Shown here: one piece after another, positions 10,784 to 21,883 of the stretch | How positions within the stretch are numbered: the first letter of the stretch is position 1 | Layout: the number at the start of each line of letters is the position of its first letter | Assembly: GCA_012845835.1 (NCBI GenBank) | Contig: JABAKD010000013.1 | Span: 14,159,665-14,223,664 of the forward strand | DNA: 64,000 nucleotides | Direction of reading: 5' to 3' | DNA from: Undaria pinnatifida | Lineage: Eukaryota > Sar > Phaeophyceae > Laminariales > Alariaceae | Made by a program: the position numbers and the translations under genes | Notes under the pieces: generated by a model | Database searches by the model: none | What the model saw: the letters and a program-made list of their open reading frames with translations, nothing else | What the model was told of the DNA's origin: nothing

Positions 10784-11670
10784 TAATAGGCCATGACCAC
10801 GAGCGTGGCGAGTGGATAAGATCGCGACTTTTTGCCGTCGAGCGCTGGTTGGCGTGCGCGCACACACATTTTCCTACACTCAGGGGGCTTTCTGATCGAG
10901 TGAGCTTCTGCTCGAGGTCGCACTGAGTCAACCCGTCTGCTATTGGGTCCGGCCTGATCACCTGGGTTCACGGCTGCACATTCGGTACGATCCCACATGT
11001 GAAACGCATTCGGGAGCACGAACTTCCAGGAGTTGATTTCGGTCGGCGAATAGGATTGTGCAACATTTGGTAGTTGGCCGCGTGCAGAGTGTCTTCGGTG
11101 TTCCGCGTGCGTAACTAACTTCCAAATCGCCTGCACGAATTTCTTCGCGGGATGAAGTCTGTCCAAGATATCTCCACGTACTAAGTGCCGTCTCAGTAGC
11201 GTATGTAGGTTGACGATCCGACTTGCATAGGCTGGGAGTAGCAATACGCCCGCGTCACACGCATACACGTGAATATAGCTTCACGTTAACTTACCTGCAC
11301 GTACGTCGTTCACGCGAAGTGGAGTCTATCCAAGATACCTTCCGCGTGCTCGCCTGGGTGCGTGTGAAGGCTGAGAATGTGACTCGGCCTGTTAGCTTTT
11401 AGCTGCAGCCAAACGTCTGCACGGAAAGATTTGAAGTATGTCTGAGCAGTACATCTGACCCGCGCGTCTGCAGGACGTGACCGGGGAGCTGGCAATTCCG
11501 ACGCCACAACAACGCAGCTTAGCCACCTGCGGTACGCCTGCTATGTTCCTTCGTGGAGCACAAAAGCTCGGGCGGAGACTGAAAGTGCATCCGACGGACA
11601 TAGGCAATGAGCTTCCGAGCTAAAATCTAATCAAGTCTATACAACTAGTGTAGCATCCTCGCTGATAGAG
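10784..11670. other. Copia-2 untranslated leader
   Basis: The sequence between the 5' LTR and the gag start has no supported gene. A tRNA primer-binding site was not identifiable with confidence: the bases after the LTR are TAATAGGCCATGACC. At 11,130-11,340 the word TTCGCG(A/G)GATGAAGTCTGTCCAAGATA occurs twice in variant form, suggesting an internal duplication. Confidence 0.5.
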
Positions 11671-12480
11671 GTGGCGGAATCGTCTTCCTCTAGGCGCAAC
11701 CGGGCGTTGGGGGCCATTGGAAAATGCGGTAGAGAGGCCAACTACCACGAGTGGAGTGAAAAGATTCACCAAGCAATTTATTTTCATGCGCCGGGGCTAC
11801 TAACCATGCTTGAGGCACCTTGCCCCGCCGACACTGGGCTGATCACATCTGCAGCAGGTGCGTGGTATACGGCGACCAAACGCCTTTACTCGGTGCTCTA
11901 CTTCGCGACCACCGGGTCAGCACACAGTACAGTAAAAGCTCACACGGGGAAAACAATCGGCTCCTCGGGAGATGGAGCGGCAGCATGAAAGGCCCTGCAA
12001 GACTGTTTCGACGGCAACACCAAGGAAGCTCGGCGTGCGTCGCGGGAGCAGCTCCACTATAATAAAATGAAAATAAGCGACGATCCCACTGGCTTCATCG
12101 CCACCATGGACGATCTCCGGTTCCGTCTGAAGGGCATGGGGGAGAATATCTTCGACAAGCCCTACACGTACTTGCTTCTTGATGCCCTCACGCCGGGGTT
12201 CCAGTTCGTCAAGGATAAGATCTATGAGCTGGGAGACGCCTTCGACTACGAGCTGCTCACGCGGCTTGCTACAAACTACTTCATCAACCATCAGTCGTGG
12301 AAGCCGTCGGCACCGCCAGTAGCGGGGCGTGGAACAGCGATGGCGGTGACTGCGTCTAGTACTGATCGATGTCACTAGTGCAAGGCCTACGGTCACTTCA
12401 AGCGCGACTGCCCTGGGCTGGGGAAGAAGAGTCGTCCCAAACGGGGGAAAAAGAAGGGTAAGAAAGGTGGAGGTGGCAAC
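11671..12480 (+). pseudogene. Copia-2 gag with broken zinc knuckle
   Basis: The gag frame starts MAESSSSRRNRALGAIGKCG, stops at 11,988 after a frameshift, and resumes at 12,067 with KISDDPTGFIATMDDLRF. The knuckle at 12,369-12,411 would be C-X2-C-X4-H-X4-C (CKAYGHFKRDC), but the codon just before its second Cys is TAG, ending the frame at 12,378. A Lys-rich basic tail (KKSRPKRGKKKGKK) follows. Family: UBN2-type Copia gag, particle structural protein. Confidence 0.85.
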
Positions 12481-13344
12481 TCTTCGCCCAAGTGGCGCTC
12501 GCTGCTCAAGACCAACTCCCACAGCGACGCGGAATACCACCAGCGGAAGGAAATTCAGCAGCTGTGGGCGAACCTGGCGCTTCTTCTGCCGCAAGATCAA
12601 GCCGGCACGAACATAGGGGGCGCTCACCTGGCACAACCGCATCAGCCCGAGCCACCAACACTTGTGTTCTATTTCAGCTCTATGCATGATTCCCTGGCCG
12701 AGGCGGCTGCGTCTGCTGCGGATGCGTCTGTTGCTGCTTCTGCGGAGTCATCCGCCAAACCAGCGGCACCTGCGTCCGTTGCTTCGGGGCCGGCCCAGTC
12801 GAGCCACCATTGGCCTCACAGGGTCTTTAGTGCGTTCATGGCAGCCGGTGCCAAACTACCGACAGCGCATCTCTGCCGTCTGGTCATCACGACGAATGTG
12901 AAGAGCGGGGCGACCGACAACTATATCGACCCACACCTCATTCCCCGGCTGCGAGAGTTCATGATCGACTGCAAGATTCTCACTGTCCCCCACTTGGTCA
13001 GCGTCGCTGGAGGGTACGTACTTGAGGGCGCTGCAACGGGTACTGTCCACGGCACCGTCACCGACGACGGAGGGAATACGCAGTACGTCTCCTTCAGTGT
13101 GGCTGTGGTACCAGAGCTGGGCACCAACCTGTTCTATGTCACCGTCATGCAGAAGGGGGTCGCTTCACTGTTTTACCCGACCAACCCTCGGTTGGAGAAG
13201 GAGAGCAGCGCCGTTCTGCCGATGCAAGATCTCGGAGTCGACCCCACTACTGGCGAGAGACCGTGTTCTATTGACGTGAAGCTTACACACCAAGTTGATA
13301 ACTCTCTGGACCTTGGCGTCACCATCGGCGGTGTGGCCATGTAG
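12480..13344 (+). pseudogene. Copia-2 protease
   Basis: An open frame runs to a TAG at 13,342. The active-site region reads VITTNVKSGATDNYIDPHL; the expected catalytic Asp of D-S-G-A-T is Lys (codon AAG at 12,901), so the enzyme should be inactive. Downstream, VHGTVTDDGGNTQYV and PELGTNLFYVTVMQKG fit the flap and C-terminal part of Copia proteases. An Ala-rich linker (residues ASAADASVAASAESS) precedes it. Confidence 0.85.
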
Positions 13345-14190
13345 GCTGCGACTGCAGACCTGTGGCACCGGCGGATGGGACACATCAACCGCAGGAGTAT
13401 GGTACTCCGTAAAGTGCCTGGCAACAGTGTCGAGTACACCGGAGAAATGGAGGTGTGTGGTATGTGTCCTCTCGGAAAGAGTGCGCAGCAAGATCACCGG
13501 GAAGAGGCAACATACGACGACGTTATAATGGCTTACCAGCTAGTCAGCGTGGACACCTTGGGGCCAATCAACCCTCAACCGCTGGGTGCTTACCGCTACG
13601 TCACCAAGTTTGTCAGCCAACGTACCAAGTCGAAGGATATATTCTTCATGAGAGCGGAAACGCACACCATCGACTCTATCACGTTGTACAACAAGGCGGT
13701 CGTGATTCCTTCCGGTCACTGCCTGGTAAGGCTCAAGGCGGGCAAAGATACGGAGTTCACGAGTGCCGAGGTGCGGCAGTACTGCCACGCCATCGGCACC
13801 AAGTTAGAGTTTGCTTTTCCGAACACCCCTCAGCACGTCGGCGCAAACGCTTGCTAACATGGTACGCTGTTTTCTTGCCGACTCCAGTCTACCAAAGTTT
13901 GGGGGGGGGGCTGATGCAAACTGCTGCTTACCTGAACAACCGGACTCCACGCGTCGCACTAGCTAATGAGACACCGTGTAAGGCTCTCTGCGGCAAGGAC
14001 GCTTACCTCGGACACCTTCGGGCGATCCGGGCAAGGGCTTCGTGCACGTAGAAGCCCACGTCAAGAAGCTAAAGCATCGTGCCTGGGAAGGGTCCCTTGT
14101 AGGGTACAGCATGGACAGCAAGTCGTTTCGCATCTACAATCCGAACACGAAGAGCGTACGCGAGAGCAGGAACGTCATCTCATCGAGACG
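13342..14190 (+). pseudogene. Copia-2 GAG-pre-integrase and integrase
   Basis: After the TAG comes LWHRRMGHINRRSM with the VCGMCPLGK zinc half, then the integrase core (VDTLGPINPQPLGAYRYV). The second catalytic Asp is lost (RLKAGKDTEFTS), and a TAA at 13,855 cuts the frame before the Glu region. The C-terminal part continues in other frames: AYLNNRTPRVALANETP at about 13,930 and KKLKHRAWEGSLVGYSM at about 14,070. Confidence 0.85.
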
Positions 14191-14394
14191 CCTTCGCCCA
14201 TGCCTGACCCTGACGTTTCGAGTGGTTTTGACGAGGGAAAGTTCACGTATGAAGACTACGACGACATGTTTCGAGACGTGCGAAACCATGCTTTCAACCA
14301 AGACCTCAGTTCGCCTTCTCCTGATCCAGTCATCGGAGACCCATCTATATGTGAGCGTCTCGATAACATTCGTGAAACTACTGGCTGTGACCTA

Positions 14395-14730
14395 GGAATC
14401 AGTCCTGCCAACTCGAGCTCACCTAACCTGCTGAAAGTCCATCGGGTGCTTCTTCTCCTGGGGGAGAGAGCCCTGGTTCTCCTGCGGGGGAAAATCCTGC
14501 TTCACCTGGGGGAGTTATTCCCTCAGGGCCAGGTTAGGAATCGCCGGCGTCTGGTTCTTGGACACCGGGTTCTGCACCGTCTGGTACGTCTGGTCCAGCG
14601 CCGTCCAGTTTAGGGTCGCGTGGTGGACGTGCTGCATCTCGAAGAGGTGCTGAATCGCGTGGCGGACGTGCTGCATCTCGCGGAGGAGCTGCATCTCGCG
14701 GTGGACTGGTGGTACTACGTCGCAACGTCC
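14395..14730 (+). repeat. Ser/Pro/Gly-rich repeat linker of Copia-2
   Basis: Between integrase and RT the DNA has imperfect tandem repeats: CTTCTCCTGGGGGAG-type units at 14,450-14,520 and (GTGGACGTGCTGCATCTCG)n-type units at 14,620-14,710. They would encode a Ser/Pro/Gly and then Arg/Gly/Ala-rich linker. Such a variable linker is common in Copia polyproteins. Confidence 0.65.
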
Positions 14731-14815
14731 TGCAACTAGATCCTTTCCAAACGCGCCTTACGCCAGGACTCTCAGCGAACTACGACGTCTCGGACTCGCA
14801 CTACCCGCGAAGGGG

Positions 14816-15650
14816 GTGTTTATGGACATGGCTCACAAGGATGATTTCCCACAATTCGCGGAGTATGCGTACGTCGCAATTTCCGTGCGACCTAACGTTC
14901 CGAGGACGTTTCGGGAGGCGATGAAGATGCCTGATGCTGAGCAGTGGAATGCTGCCTTCAACAAGGAGACCAAGTGTTTGCAAGACCTCGAGGTCTTCAA
15001 GCTGGTTCCACGCTCAACAGTTCCGCCAGGGCAAAGGAATTACAAATCCAAGTGGGTCACCAAGATCAAGCCTGACAACACCCTCAAGGCGCGTCTAGTT
15101 GCTCAACGCTGAAATCAGATCCCAAGACGACTGCGGCAGAATATCGCTGCAGTCTGCCGGCTACATGGCATACGGATGGTGCTTGCGATTGCAGCGTATT
15201 TTGGCTGGGAAAGACGACAGATGGAAGTGCAAACTGATTTCTTGTACGCGGACATCAAGGAGGGGTGTTCGTGGAAGAGCCACCTGGTTTCAAAACCCAG
15301 GACAAGGATGAAGGCCCCTTAGTGATGAAACTAGGGAAGAGTCTCTAGGGGCTAGCGCAAAGCCCCGGGAAATAGTTTTTTAAACATAGATCTCGTCCTG
15401 ATCGCGATCGGATTTGAACCGCTCAAATCCGACACCTGCGTATACATCTACCACCACAACGGAGTCATCATCTTCCTCGCACTTTACGTGGACGATCTTC
15501 TTATTGTCGGTGCCAGCATCGAAATGATCGGAATGATTAAGAGAAAGCCGATGGACAAGTTCAAGATGAAGGACATGGGCTACGCATTGCTCGTGTTGGG
15601 CATGCAGGTTACGCGAGACCGTTAGAACGGCACGCTGACTACCAGCTAGA
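14816..15650 (+). pseudogene. Copia-2 reverse transcriptase
   Basis: RVT_2 begins with PRTFREAMKMPDAEQWNAAF and KSKWVTKIKPDNTLKARLVAQ, then a TGA at 15,110 and frameshifts. The catalytic YVDD box is intact (LALYVDDLLIVGAS, TACGTGGACGAT at 15,485-15,496). The middle of the domain (15,115-15,415) is scrambled over several frames. Confidence 0.88.
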
Positions 15651-15685
15651 AGAAATTCACCACGTCGATCTTCGATCAGTTTGGC

Positions 15686-16440
15686 ATGGCGGACTTGAAC
15701 CTCGATAGTGCTCGAGGCTACGTTTCCGAGCTTTCCACGAAACACCCGGAAGACATGCTGCTCAATGAAGAAGAAACTCAACGGTACCAGGCCATCACCT
15801 GCTCGGTCATGTATCCTGCTCAAGTTCTAAGGTACGAGATAATGTACGCTACGAGTCAACTCGATCGTGCTATGTCGAAACTTGCGAAGGTACACCAGGG
15901 GGCGGCTAAGCATCCTCTGCGTTATCTGGCTAGAACCACAGATTTCACTATCATTTACAAGAAAGGGGGCTTCAGACCCACAGCCGTCTCGGACGCCAAC
16001 TGGGGTAACGTCCCCGACACCGGCAAGTCGACTTCGTGTTCCATCATCATACTGTGCAGGGCTCCGGTAAGCTTCAAGTCAGAAGTTCAGAACCTGGCTG
16101 CAATGTCCACGATGGAGGCTGAGCTGGTTCCACCTGCACTAGCCATGAAGGAATCGGTGTTCTGTTCGACCATGCTGGCTGCACTAGGGTTTGATGAGGA
16201 GTTCAAACAAGTGTCGTTAAAAATAGACAACACGGCCACACTCCACGTCATCTGGAACCGTACACATACAGTACTCGCACCAACCACATCGCTTTGAGGT
16301 TCTTCTACATCCGTGAGCTGGTCAAGGAAAGCAAGATCGCCACCCGCTACGTTTCAACGGAAGACAATTTGGCGGACATCGGAACCAAACATCTGAACAA
16401 GAACCGTCTTCAACAACTACTGCACAAAATCTACGACTAA
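15686..16440 (+). pseudogene. Copia-2 RNase H and polyprotein end
   Basis: YAQVLRYEIMYATSQL-type RT connection is followed by RNase H with VSDANWGNVPDTGKS and AAMSTMEAELV (catalytic Asp and Glu kept). The frame breaks at 16,295, and the last part in another frame ends NLADIGTKHLNKNRLQQLL with a TAA at 16,438. Confidence 0.88.
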
Positions 16441-16808
16441 TGTTAGATGTATGTGTGTTTGTGAATCTGTTGTTTGTGTGAACCAATTTACTATTTTAGT
16501 GGTCGACATTCGGCTGTGCATCATCGGCGGCTTCAGGAGCTATGTAGGATTGAAACACGATAGTAGTTTGGTTTGTGCAATAAGAATGGCAGTATCGTAA
16601 GCGCATAAATGTATGTAGGAACGTATCGAGTATGAACTATCACGTAACATATGCTTGGTAATTTTGTGGTTGATAATCGAAATGTGATGTAACGTCTGCC
16701 TGGTATTTCTGTGGTTGAGTATCGAATGATTTATGCGGTCTGCTTGACTTACTATAATCATGTCGTAGGTCGTTTTGGTTTTTTACAACTTCATTGCAAC
16801 TTTCGTTG
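16441..16808. other. Copia-2 3' untranslated region
   Basis: AT-rich, with a duplicated word (GTGGTTGATAATCGAAATG and GTGGTTGAGTATCGAATG, at about 16,666 and 16,710). It leads to the polypurine tract. No gene. Confidence 0.6.
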
Positions 16809-16816
16809 AGGGGGGG
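16809..16816 (+). promoter_or_regulatory. Copia-2 polypurine tract
   Basis: GAGGGGGG immediately precedes the 3' LTR, the expected place for the plus-strand primer of an LTR element. Confidence 0.7.
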
Positions 16817-17290
16817 CGTTATGGAAATGTTGGCACATGTCCTGTACCAGTCAATGCTCCGTAGCATTGCTCTCGTGTGTACCATAGGTCCCATATGCAT
16901 CGGCTGACATGCAACGTATGCGGAAGAAATATTACTACTGTAGTATTAGCATGTAATGCATGCGGAGGAATTGCTGTTGTGTCGTAGTGTTCTCTCGTAG
17001 GAGGTTCTTCGACCTCACTCTTTTGTTTATCTCTCTGGATCGGCATGGTATTCTCTTAGCTGTCCTATTGTCTCTGGGAAGCTACCATCGTCTGGACTCC
17101 TGCATTCTCTGTGGTGTATATCTGTGTGTGTTGGCCACTTAAGCGCCGATTTTTGTAACACCACGGCATCGCCTCCACTGCACGAAAGCACCTTCTACTT
17201 CTCAGTTACTCGCTCGCAGTGTCGCCATGTCGATTAACGTGGATACAGCCTCTCGTCACAGTGTCAAGGGTATCCACCAGAATATATCCA
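16817..17290 (+). repeat. Copia-2 3' LTR
   Basis: Aligns with the 5' LTR from CGTTATGGAAATGTTGGCAC to ATATATCCA. It differs by many substitutions and a few small indels, for example an inserted TGGCCACTTAAGCGCCG near 17,135. Confidence 0.9.
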
Positions 17291-17535
17291 TAATGATATT
17301 GTGTATTAGGTGCTTTTAACGTAGCGGCTTTGGCTTGCAGTAACAGTTATATTAATGGGGCTCCGCGCCGTGGCTCACGTGAATAGGCAACCGGGTGTGC
17401 CCGCGCTTTCGAGTGGGCTGCATGAGGCACATCATACTCGCGGAAGCGATACACTGCAGTCTATTTATGGATTGCTGTTTTCAACGTACGGTCGAAAAAA
17501 GGTGGAGAGGCGTACACGCAGTCATCGGTATTTTG

Positions 17536-17842
17536 GTTGAAAATATAAATACAATCCAGCTGCGAGATCGAAGATTTCGTCGAAACTCATGTTTGCAACC
17601 TGTGTGATACTTCGATCGCGTGTATTACTGGGTGTGTGTCCTCATCAAGGATATAGGTCAGCTACTTCCCTTAGAACTAGCTTGTACCAGCGTCAACAGG
17701 ATTATGTTGCTCAATCTGTGCACAGAAACTATAGACCCCTTTTGGAGGAGACAAAATCTGACGGCTGTGGAATGCACCAGTTTATTTTGCATATCCTGCA
17801 GTCGTATCACCGGTGAGAAGAGGGTGGTGGGAGGGGTGTAGC
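17536..17842 (+). repeat. Dispersed repeat family H-Y, copy 1
   Basis: Shares with 23,733-24,060, 36,262-36,490 and 36,498-36,800 the head GTGAGATCGAAGATTTCGTC, the words GATCGCG, AAGGATATAGGT and GTCAACAGGAT, and the tail AAACTATA...CC(C/T)GTTT. This copy is the most diverged and lacks the G-rich tail modules. No coding capacity was recognised. Confidence 0.8.
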
Positions 17843-17849
17843 TCGGCTT

Positions 17850-18480
17850 GTGCATGGCCGTAGTCGTATGACCATAGACCCTCGCATCCCTACTATGCCG
17901 GGACGGAGCACGTCGGGTTTTCAGCAACCAAGCAGACATTGCTTGCACCAAGCGCGAAGCGCCGAGAGGTGTTCGGCGAGTCGCATGAAGGGTGAACTGC
18001 ATCCTCCCGAGAACGGCTCGGAATGGGGAGGGGGGGAGGGGGAGGCTAACTCAAACTTGAAGACCACGCAAATATGTATCCCGCACACAACGGTGTCCTA
18101 AAAAAACAGGTGACATGGCAGTATCCCAGTATCCAAGACGCATGCTACGACAGAAGTGCACCACTTTTTTTGCTGGGGCTCCTCGCTTTAAGAGCTTCTT
18201 CAGACGTTTCCCAAAAAAAACTGACTTGAAGGGGAAAAAATTGCTGTCGGATGAAAAATTCCATGGCCTAGGTAAAGTCTACACCGGAATTATGCAAACA
18301 AAATAATACAATTTCAGATTACTTGGGGTGAAGGAGCCCCGCCGTTGATGAAGCATTTAAGACAAAAACTGCTACCACAATCGTACCACGCGTCCCAAAG
18401 CCGTATTGCACGGTGAAGCTTACGTACCCATCAATTTCTCCCCCATAGGCTACGGAAGGAAGGTCACTCTTACGGCCTTT
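17850..18480. other. No gene recognised
   Basis: A 63-codon plus frame at 18,115 (Lys/Phe-rich) matches nothing I know and is probably chance. Otherwise nothing visible. Confidence 0.4.
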
Positions 18481-18496
18481 CATTGCAGTGGGTCGG

Positions 18497-18662
18497 GTTC
18501 ACTCGCGCGAGTGAGCCCCGCTGTTCGTTTTGCGGTCGCGAACTTTTCGTGCTCTCTAAAGGTTGCGATACGAAACTGCAATGGTGGAATGGTAAGCTAC
18601 CCTTCGCCAACAAAATCGCCTCAAGTATTTCAGTTAGTGAGGTAGTCACTCGTGCGAGTGGC
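18497..18662. repeat. Pair of CACTCG(C/T)GCGAGTG palindromes
   Basis: CACTCGCGCGAGTG at about 18,499 and CACTCGTGCGAGTG at about 18,646 are 14-base palindromes (the second has one mismatch) that bracket about 150 bp. Confidence 0.7.
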
Positions 18663-18717
18663 CCAAACACGGTAGTGAAAAAAGAGATGCCCCCCCAACC
18701 CTAGCCATGGGTCTCTG

Positions 18718-18890
18718 GCCAAAAGAGCACTTCTTGCGAGCCGAAAGACGACTTCCTGCACGCCAAAGAACACTTCTTGTAAGCCAAAAGAGCACTTCTT
18801 GCATGCCAAAAGCGCACTTCTTGCAGAAAGAGCACTTCTTGCAAGTCAAAAGAGTACTTCTTGCGTGCCGAAAGAGCACTTGTCGTCGAA
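18718..18890 (+). repeat. Minisatellite, unit about 20-25 bp
   Basis: Seven to eight copies of a unit like GCCAAAAGAGCACTTCTTGC stand head to tail with single-base changes. Frames on both strands stay open through it and give Lys/Ser- or Ala/Leu-rich peptides, which I treat as by-products. Confidence 0.9.
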
Positions 18891-19221
18891 AGCAGCGCGT
18901 CAAGTATGCCATGTGTATCATCTGTTTGCGTTTCCCTCCACACGCAACGGCGCGAGATGTGCTGGGTATTTCGGCCTGACGTCCGCCCCTTTAGCTTCGT
19001 GAGCATCGAATACGCATCACAACTTGGACCGTATATGGGCCGCTTTCCCGTGTAAATAAGTTTAGAGGTCATAGGTCATTAGACTATCGGTCGAGCGAAA
19101 CCGACGTTCATTTTAGTCAAAGAGGATATTGGTCTTGGATTATAGATCGTGGATGGATACCCGTATAGAACCCTCGGTTCTCTGCAGAGCGTACGTTGTG
19201 TATCAAATGATTCTAACAAAT

Positions 19222-19290
19222 ACGTCAGCTGTGAGTTCGATAAATTTAGGGTCGATGGTTATCTTTGCAAGCTGCGTGATACGCCGGCCG
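19222..19290 (+). repeat. Solitary H-type head
   Basis: GTGAGTTCGATAAATTTAGG followed by CTTTGCAAGCTGCGTGATAC matches the head of the H repeats at 20,829 and 21,297 and, more loosely, 17,541 and 36,270. Confidence 0.6.
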
Positions 19291-19529
19291 CTCGTTTGGC
19301 TCGCCATCACGGATGCATCGCAACGAAGAGTCACGACCTCAACCACACGCACTTGTTTGATGGCGATGTGATACTTCATGGCGATGTTACATCCGCCAAA
19401 CACAACGTAGAAGAGGAACAAGATTAAATGCATTCCCACGGGTTCGATCACAACGACTTACACCCAAAAGCGTAACGGCCGGCCACCGAGCATCAAGGTG
19501 TCAACAAAAATGTTACCGTGTCAAGAAAG

Positions 19530-19636
19530 CCGAACAAGACGTACGGGTGCTAAAACCGAACGGGTACTGGACCGAACAGATACAAGACCGAACAGCTCCT
19601 GGGCCGAACAGGTCCTAAACCGAACGGGCAACGTGA
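19530..19636 (+). repeat. 16-bp minisatellite
   Basis: Five consecutive 16-bp units begin CCGAAC(A/G), for example CCGAACAGATACAAGA and CCGAACAGCTCCTGGG, preceded by one longer unit. Confidence 0.85.
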
Positions 19637-19639
19637 GCT

Positions 19640-20330
19640 AGAGACCCAGCGACACCCTCGTTATATCTCCCCGGAAAACAGATCTCCTCCCTCCCTCAGC
19701 TCAACTCAAAAACCAGAAGGTGCTCTTCCTACTCGTGATTTGGTGCCGATCGCGCCGATCGGGGCGTGCGCAAATTATCCTACCACCCTCCATTCGCGCC
19801 AAAACGCGCGATTAGGCATTGTAGCCATTGTAGCCAAAAACTAGAAGCACTTGAGGACTTGACGCTGACAACCTTTCCCCGACCTAGCCGCCAGCGACTA
19901 CAACTCAATGAAGCACGACAAACCGTGGCGCAAGATCGCTGCCTCCTCTTCGCCCCAAGCTCCCTCCACTTATGCCATCCCTGATTCCGCAGGCTGAGCC
20001 TGAAATCAACTCAACCGGGCAAAAGACAAACGAGGGTACGAGGTCAGGAACTTGGGAGAGAAGTGTTGGCTGAGAAAAAAATACACGCGACTGCCATCTC
20101 CGCGGGGCGAAGAGACAATAGGGAAGGGGAAGATGATTGGCAAGGCACTGAAATATCAGTTAGTGCATCCGCAGGAGTATCGGCCTATTCGAGGGGAGGC
20201 ACAGCCGACGTATTATTTTTTGTTCATACAAAAAGAAGGGTGCTGCACCACGTATAACACAAGAGAAGTAAAATCATGATCAGCCTGAGCTGGCGGCTAC
20301 AGGCTGGTTCAAGTTAAACTGCGGAAGTTC
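19640..20330. other. No gene recognised
   Basis: Open frames of 60-75 codons exist but none is supported. The region lies downstream of the PSMA1 3' end on the minus strand and could include distant 3' sequence. Confidence 0.4.
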
Positions 20331-20334
20331 TCTC

Positions 20335-20810
20335 CCCCGCGAATGCCGCTCACAATATCTAGTCATAGGGTGAATATTTCGTATCATGTTGGCCACTCAC
20401 GACCAGTGGAAGAGGGTGGCATGGCCAGTTTTTATTTCATAACGGCCTCGGGATGTCTTGGAGCGAAACTCGTATCGACCAATGGCAAGCGTTCAAATTT
20501 TTCAACAATATTAAGGCATTTCCTACGTGGGGGCGAAAATGCAAACTGCGTCGCAATTTAGCATGGCATGTCTGTAGAAACGTTCGCGCGAAAAATCGAA
20601 AACCTGACCTGCGTATGCTCAATAATGAGCACAATGTAGCGAAAAGGCTGGACACTACACTAAAACCAAGTAATTTAAAGTGAATGGCATAACAGGTATC
20701 TTACTCGTGTTCAGGCACTAAAGTCCGCATGTCCCAGCCGTTTTTGAGAGATAACCCTGACATTTTGCACACGTTCTACATGCCCATCCCGAGGCCTGAG
20801 CTCCGGGTGT
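20335..20810 (+). repeat. Repeat block M1-M2, copy 1
   Basis: GAATGCCGCTC(A/G)CAATATCTAGTC (M1) is followed by M2 with AGCGAAACTCGT(A/G)TCGACCAATG, GGCATGTCTG(T/C)AGAAA and CATGCCCATCCCGAGG. M1 recurs at 23,637-23,705 and M2 at 25,135-25,455, in the same orientation but there separated by inserted repeats and a LINE piece. Confidence 0.8.
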
Positions 20811-20828
20811 TTGCATTTTATTAAAAAT

Positions 20829-21560
20829 ATTAAACGGACGTCGGCCGTGAGTTCGACGAATTTCGGACCAATACTCATATTCGCAAGCTGCGTCGTTGGT
20901 ACTTGTACTTTACTATATGGGTGAGTTTTTTATTGGGAGGGGTCCTATTTTTTGTCCACTATGATGGTAAATGTTAATACTTTCACTTTAGGTGGGGAAT
21001 TTTGAGCTACATCTAACATCACATCTATTTTACAAATTTATTACTGTAGTTTCCACTATACTGCTCTATCATATGTATGGTAGGTGGTTTATTTTGTTCT
21101 TGCTCCCCCCCGCTTTAGTATCGGGAAGTGTACGAATACAGAGTATTATTAGTTATCTATGTTAATATGTTGCTATTAATACAGCATTCGAGAAGAAAAG
21201 TCAGCTACTCCCCAAAAAATCTCTGTGGGACACGAACGCACGGTTCCAAATTGATACGCTACGCTGTCACTCTTAACATTTCATAAAAATATTTTCAGGA
21301 CGTCAGCCGTGAGTGAGGTCGACGAATTTCGGGTCAATGCTCATTTTTCAAGCTGTTTGTTGGTACTTGTAATATACTACGTGGGTAAGTTCTTGCTAAT
21401 GGGAGGGGTCCTATTCTTTCATAAAAAAAATATGTTCTTCTCCACTCACTACCATAATTGGTGTTGGTATTTTTACTGTGGGTGGGCAATTTTGAAGTAT
21501 AGTAGCTCTGACATCATATCTATTTTATAAACTTATTTCTGTGGTTTCCACTATATGGTG
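20829..21560 (+). repeat. Tandem pair of H-X repeats
   Basis: Two copies (about 20,829-21,060 and 21,297-21,560) begin GGACGTC(G/A)GCCGTGAGT, contain GGGAGGGGTCCTATT and end with TTCCACTATA. They are 468 bp apart and about 75-80% alike by eye. Between them is a tRNA-like segment. Confidence 0.8.
21215..21275 (-). repeat. tRNA-like (SINE-head-like) segment
   Basis: On the minus strand, TAGCGTATCAATTTGG resembles a pol III A box and GCGTTCGTGTCCC a B box about 30 bases later. The same pair of words occurs at 21,935-21,995. A full cloverleaf does not form, so this is a SINE head or tRNA relic. Confidence 0.4.
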
Positions 21561-21739
21561 GATGGTTTGCGTATGGATGGCTTGGTCAGGGTTGTTGGTA
21601 CTGGTGGTTAAGTGCGTAGGTAACTTTTCTCTACCTGGGGGTGGTCTTATTGTTTGTTTTCTTGCACTATAGTGGCGGCTTTTGGTATACATCGGGAGCA
21701 TGAAGACAGTAGTAGTGATCTAATAGATATCATGTAGAA

Positions 21740-21880
21740 GTTTCATCCTAAAAAAACAAAACAAAACGAAACAAACAAACAAACACAAAAAAGATACGCT
21801 GTCGCCATGAAAATGTACACGTAAAAGTCCCACCCTGAAAATAAAATAAAAACAAACAAACAACAAACAAACAAACAAAA
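21740..21880. repeat. (AAAC)n-rich simple repeats
   Basis: Two A-rich blocks of AAACAAACAAAC type (about 21,750-21,790 and 21,840-21,882) each follow similar text (GAAAATGTACACGTAAAAGTCCCACCCTG versus ATCATGTAGAAGTTTCATCCT), so the segment itself may be duplicated. Confidence 0.7.
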
Positions 21881-21883
21881 AAA

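Larger units (their letters stand above)
10329..17290 (+). mobile_element. Copia-2: LTR retrotransposon with both LTRs
   Basis: Two direct LTRs of about 455 and 474 bp bound an internal region with gag, protease, integrase, RT and RNase H in Ty1/Copia order. The 5' LTR begins TGTTATGGAAATG and both LTRs end in CA. A purine run lies just before the 3' LTR. The LTRs differ by roughly a tenth of positions by eye and the polyprotein has several stops and frameshifts, so the insertion is old. No clear 5-bp target duplication was found, and the first base of the 3' LTR has mutated (CG instead of TG). Confidence 0.93.

Noticed and set aside
11917..12687. 256-codon minus-strand frame
   Set aside because: It overlaps Copia-2 gag on the plus strand, where the zinc knuckle and gag motifs are found; a shadow.
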